64,000 nucleotides of DNA, from the NCBI GenBank assembly GCA_018830485.1, contig JAHJRQ010000002.1, forward strand, positions 77,211 through 141,210, written 5' to 3'. Positions 60,877 to 64,000 of the stretch are shown here, in pieces. Every line of letters starts with the position of its first letter. Position 1 is the stretch's first letter. The DNA comes from Pseudomonadota bacterium. Its GTDB lineage: Bacteria; Desulfobacterota; Desulfobulbia; Desulfobulbales; Desulfurivibrionaceae. The position numbers and the translations under genes were made by a program. The notes under the pieces are model-generated. The model made no database searches, had not been told where the DNA came from, and was given only the letters and a program-made list of their open reading frames with translations.

Positions 60877-62940
60877 ATGCCACGCGATATTCCGGTGGGT
60901 AACGGCCGTCTCCTGGTCTGCTTCGACCAGGAGTACCGCATCCGCGACCTGTTTTTTCCCCATGTCGGTCAGGAAAACCACGTCTCCGGAGACTTCTGCC
61001 GCTTCGGGGTCTGGGTTGACGGCTTTTTCCGCTGGGTCGGCCCGGAGTGGCGGCGGGATCTTCTCTACGCGCCGGACACCATGGTGACCCAGGTCAATCT
61101 CTTCCACGACGAATTGGGGCTCCTGCTCACCTGCCGTGATGCCGTGGATTTCCACGAGAACATCTATCTCCGCGAGGTGGTGGTGGAAAATCTGCGGCCG
61201 GCAGCCAGGGATATCCGCCTCTTTTTTGCCCAGAGCTTCAATATCTCCGGCAACCGGGTCGGCGACACCGCCGCCTTTGACCCGGAAACCGGCGGCATTG
61301 TCCATTACAAGGGGAGCCGCTATTTTCTCGCCGGGGGCAGCGTGAACGGCGATACCGCTTTTGCCCAGTTCGCGGTTGGGCAGAAAAAAGTGAACGGCAA
61401 GGAAGGCACCTTCCGCGATGCCGAGGACGGCTTTCTCTCCGGCAACACCATCGCCCAGGGATCGGTGGACTCGGTGGCCGCGCTCCATCTCGCCGTGCCG
61501 GGCAACGGCCGGGCCAGCGCGTATTATTGGCTGGCCGCAGGCGAATCCTGGCATGAGGTGCGCCGCCTCGACGGGGTGGTCAGAGGCAAAACTCCGCAGA
61601 CCCTGCTCCAGCGGACGGCCGATTACTGGCAGCTCTGGGTCCGCAAGGAGATGCCGCGCCTCGATCTCCTCCCGGCCAAGGTGGCGGACCTCTATCACCG
61701 CAGCCTGCTGGTGGTGCAGAGCCAGCTCGATTGGCAGGGCGGGGTGCTGGCCGGCAACGATTCGGACGTGATCCAGTTCAACCGCGATACCTATTCCTAC
61801 GTCTGGCCGCGGGACGGAGCGCTGGCGGCCAATGCCCTCGACATGGCGGGCTACCCGATTCCGGCTCAGCGCTTCTTTGAATTCTGCGGGGCAGCTATTG
61901 AGCGGGAAGGTTATTTTCTGCACAAGTACAACCCGGACGGGACCCTGGCCTCCTCCTGGCATCCCTGGCTCAACAACGGCCAGAGCCAGTTGCCGATCCA
62001 GGAGGACGAAACCGCCCTGGTGGTCTGGGCGTTGTGGAACCATTTCGTGCTGTACCGCGACATCGAGTTCATCAAGCCCCTTTACCGGCCGCTAATCAAA
62101 AACGCGGCGGACTTCATGTGCCGTTACCGGGATCAGGAAACCGGCCTGCCCTCTCCCTCGTACGACCTGTGGGAAGAGCGGCGCGGCATCCTCAGCTTCA
62201 CCACCGGGGCCGTGTTCGGCGGCCTCACCGCCGCCTCGCTTTTCTGCAGCGTCTTCGGCGAGGAGGAAAAGGCCGGAGAATATCAAAAGGCTGCCGCCGA
62301 GATCCGCGATGCGGCGAGCAAGCATCTGTGGCGGGAAGAGCTTGGCCGTTTCTGCCGCATGCTCTCCCGCGAGGCGGACGGTGAACTCCGGGTTGATGCG
62401 GTGTGCGACAGCAGCCTGTGGGGTTTGTTCGCCTTCGGCCTGTATGAGCCGGATGACCCGCGCATCGAGGCGACCATGGCGGCGCTGCGGCAGAAATTAT
62501 GGCTCAACACCGGGGTGGGGGGCATGGCCCGCTACGAAGGAGATGGCTACCACCGGGCCGGCAGCGGTTATCCGGGCAATCCCTGGTTTCTCTGCACCCT
62601 GTGGCTGGCAGATTACCTTGCCTGTCGGGCAAAAAACGACGAGGAGATGGGTGAGTCCCTCGCCCTGCTCGAATGGGTGGCGAACCATGCCCTGCCCTCG
62701 GGGGTCCTGGCCGAACAGGTGCATCCGGAAACCGGCGAACCGCTTTCGGTCTCGCCCCTCACCTGGAGCCATGCCACCTTCATCGCCAGCACCCAGCGCA
62801 TCCTGCGGCGGCTGGCGGCCATGCATCCCTGCCCGACCTGCGGCCATGCCTCTTCGGTGCGGATGCACGAAGAGGACTGGCTCTCCTCCCTCTATGGCAA
62901 GGCCTGCGATACCATTCGCGGTATCTGCCGGGTCCGGTAG
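60877..62940 (+). CDS. GH15 glycoside hydrolase (glucoamylase/trehalase-like)
   Basis: This 687-residue cytoplasmic protein has an N-terminal beta-sandwich (~1-240, starting DIPVGNGRLLVCFDQ) and an (alpha/alpha)6 barrel (~260-660). It carries NRDTYSYVWPRDGALAANALD (~308) and the glutamate-bearing YDLWEERRGI (~428), as in glucoamylase-type GH15, with a C-terminal CPTCGH. Members cut alpha-glucosides from maltooligosaccharides or hydrolyse trehalose; the substrate is unclear. AGGGAGG precedes the ATG. TTGTGC-N16-GATATT at 60803-60830 is a weak promoter candidate. Confidence 0.92.
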   Translation: MPRDIPVGNGRLLVCFDQEYRIRDLFFPHVGQENHVSGDFCRFGVWVDGFFRWVGPEWRRDLLYAPDTMVTQVNLFHDELGLLLTCRDAVDFHENIYLREVVVENLRPAARDIRLFFAQSFNISGNRVGDTAAFDPETGGIVHYKGSRYFLAGGSVNGDTAFAQFAVGQKKVNGKEGTFRDAEDGFLSGNTIAQGSVDSVAALHLAVPGNGRASAYYWLAAGESWHEVRRLDGVVRGKTPQTLLQRTADYWQLWVRKEMPRLDLLPAKVADLYHRSLLVVQSQLDWQGGVLAGNDSDVIQFNRDTYSYVWPRDGALAANALDMAGYPIPAQRFFEFCGAAIEREGYFLHKYNPDGTLASSWHPWLNNGQSQLPIQEDETALVVWALWNHFVLYRDIEFIKPLYRPLIKNAADFMCRYRDQETGLPSPSYDLWEERRGILSFTTGAVFGGLTAASLFCSVFGEEEKAGEYQKAAAEIRDAASKHLWREELGRFCRMLSREADGELRVDAVCDSSLWGLFAFGLYEPDDPRIEATMAALRQKLWLNTGVGGMARYEGDGYHRAGSGYPGNPWFLCTLWLADYLACRAKNDEEMGESLALLEWVANHALPSGVLAEQVHPETGEPLSVSPLTWSHATFIASTQRILRRLAAMHPCPTCGHASSVRMHEEDWLSSLYGKACDTIRGICRVR

Positions 62941-63088
62941 TGTGTATAAATATAATTGCGCATTCCCATCCTGGCCTTCCTCCGCAGGTAAGGGTAAATT
63001 CATTCCCCTGCGGAATAACGCGGTGTGGTAGCCAGATCATTACCCTTGCCATTCCTGCCATGGGCAAAGCATCATGGGGGAAGATGGG

Positions 63089-63340
63089 CTATCCCTGGTT
63101 TTTTTCCACATTAAATCTGGCCTTTGCCTCGGTGATGATTCGCTCTGCCTCCGGCGGGCAGATGTTGCCAAGTTCTTCCCCGCACTGAAGAGTTGCGGAA
63201 GCCCAGTTGCAGCCCGTTCGGTCATCTATTCTCATCCGGATGATGGAAGCGAAGCGGCAATTTTTATGCTGGCCGGTTTTTTTTAGCTCCGTGTTCAGGA
63301 AACAGAGCAGTTCTTTTTCCGAAACAAGTTTTCGTTCCAT
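63089..63340 (-). CDS. small conserved protein of unknown function
   Basis: This 83-residue protein reads MERKLVSEKELLCFLNTELKKTG, then a CRFASIIRMRIDDRTGCNWASATLQCGEELGNICPPEAERIITEAKARFNVE pattern. I recall similar conserved hypothetical proteins in sulfate reducers and Geobacter relatives. It has four cysteines that might form a metal site. AGGGAGG lies five bases before the ATG. It overlaps the end of the radical SAM gene by 77 bases, which is unusual. Confidence 0.75.
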   Translation of the reverse strand: MERKLVSEKELLCFLNTELKKTGQHKNCRFASIIRMRIDDRTGCNWASATLQCGEELGNICPPEAERIITEAKARFNVEKNQG

Positions 63341-64000
63341 TTTGAATCCCTCCCTTACATTTTCTCACCAAAAAACGGTGGCCTTCATACTCGACAAGGA
63401 TGATTTTTTGGCTCTTCAGCAGCTCGTTGAGTATCCGCCTCCCATTTTTTCGCGCCTTGATCAGGGAAGACACGGTTTCCTCCCGCAATGGGTGAACCGC
63501 GGTGATGCCGAGAAGCTCCTCGGCAAGATCATCGCCGACAACAGCGCAGCTCTGTTCAAAGCCGAGGAGATACTCCACCTGCGCCAATTTTTCCGTGAAC
63601 AGTTGATGGGCTGCGGCCATAACGGATTCATCGGGAGTCCGGACCCATTTTTCCGCTGGCGGGCGAATCGGTGCGGCAAGATAGGCCCGGGCCGGTTGTA
63701 TTTCTGCGAGAAAATCCGCGACTGCCCGGATGTCCTCCGGTTTGTCGTTGAGGCCGGCGACGAGCATGGTTTCCGTTACCAGCTCCCCGCTGAAATCTTG
63801 GGCAAAGGCCTCGATCCCTTGCAATACCGCCTCAAGCCGCAACTTCGGGTGCGGCCGGTTGATCCTGCGCCAGCAACGGGGATCGACGGAATCAACCTTC
63901 ACCGAAACCCATTGGGCCTTGGCCACGGCCTGGCGCACCTCCGGCCGCCAGAGCAGGGAACCATTGGTGATGACGCCGATCTTTATTCCCAAAGCCCGAA
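63264..64000 (-). CDS. radical SAM protein, C-terminal part
   Basis: The gene starts beyond the right edge, so the CxxxCxxC motif is not visible. What remains shows the barrel's later half: IGVITNGSLLWRPEVRQA, VSVKVDS, GELVTETMLVAGLND and PEDIRAVADFLAEIQPARAYLAAPIRPP. A C-terminal winged-helix-like stretch (TVSSLIKARKNGRRILNELLKSQKIILVEYEGHRFLV) follows. The tail after FLVRKCKGG overlaps the next gene by 77 bases; a one-base change in the AAAA run near 63361 would give a natural end (FLVRKM). The substrate is unknown. Confidence 0.85.
   Translation of the reverse strand, partial: RALGIKIGVITNGSLLWRPEVRQAVAKAQWVSVKVDSVDPRCWRRINRPHPKLRLEAVLQGIEAFAQDFSGELVTETMLVAGLNDKPEDIRAVADFLAEIQPARAYLAAPIRPPAEKWVRTPDESVMAAAHQLFTEKLAQVEYLLGFEQSCAVVGDDLAEELLGITAVHPLREETVSSLIKARKNGRRILNELLKSQKIILVEYEGHRFLVRKCKGGIQNGTKTCFGKRTALFPEHGAKKNRPA

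Overview
The window comes from a Gram-negative, motile, respiratory anaerobe. It carries lipid A genes (lpxD, lpxA, lpxI), a FadL-type outer-membrane channel, a flagellin, an octaheme and a monoheme cytochrome c, a NapH-like ferredoxin and an adenosylcobalamin-dependent ribonucleotide reductase. Together with a PxxKW cysteine-rich protein this suggests the Desulfobacterota, probably near Desulfobulbales. That placement is inferred from gene content, not from a marker search.

Layout. 1-5.7 kb: a cut-off TAXI-type solute-binding protein, a small membrane protein, the K+ transporter Kup, an ankyrin protein, a NapH-like ferredoxin and flagellin. 5.8-14.5 kb, minus strand: a missed 49-aa basic protein, CmoB, YhbY, then a run of hybrid sensor kinase, acyl-CoA synthetase, FadL channel and TraB protein. 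14.8-21.4 kb: signalling, with a monoheme cytochrome, NUDIX hydrolase, receiver-GGDEF protein, PAS kinase, PilZ protein and two diguanylate cyclases, one with a haem-binding sensor. 21.4-27.1 kb, minus strand: thioredoxin 2, a 1383-aa SNF2 helicase and MutY. 27.2-34 kb: an MBL hydrolase, a Bax-inhibitor-1 protein, a tiny lipoprotein, an orphan CbbQ/CbbO-type AAA+/VWA pair, an unknown protein and PxxKW. 34.2-44.4 kb: PilC, enolase, an HU/IHF protein, lpxD-fabZ-lpxA-lpxI, a MurU/AmgK-like pair and Der. 44.4-52.3 kb: a PAS kinase, class II ribonucleotide reductase behind tandem NrdR-like boxes, then a kinase and an HD-GYP response regulator. 52.3-57.5 kb: a ParB-like protein, a RibD-like reductase with a PP-loop ATPase, the octaheme cytochrome behind a sigma-54-type promoter, DUF2784 and dodecin. 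57.5-64 kb: a multi-hairpin repeat, stomatin/NfeD, a small membrane protein, a REP-RAYT-REP element next to an orphan antitoxin, a GH15 hydrolase, a small protein and a cut-off radical SAM protein.

How the parts connect. c-di-GMP signalling dominates the regulation: three GGDEF proteins, one HD-GYP phosphodiesterase and one PilZ receptor. Envelope synthesis and muramate salvage are clustered. At least five distinct inverted-repeat families lie between genes. One of them, the REP-RAYT element, appears to have removed most of a toxin gene and left its antitoxin alone. No complete, clearly new multi-gene system is evident. The best leads are the RibD-like/PP-loop pair, the TrxC-SNF2-MutY run, the orphan CbbQ/O pair and the structured repeats.
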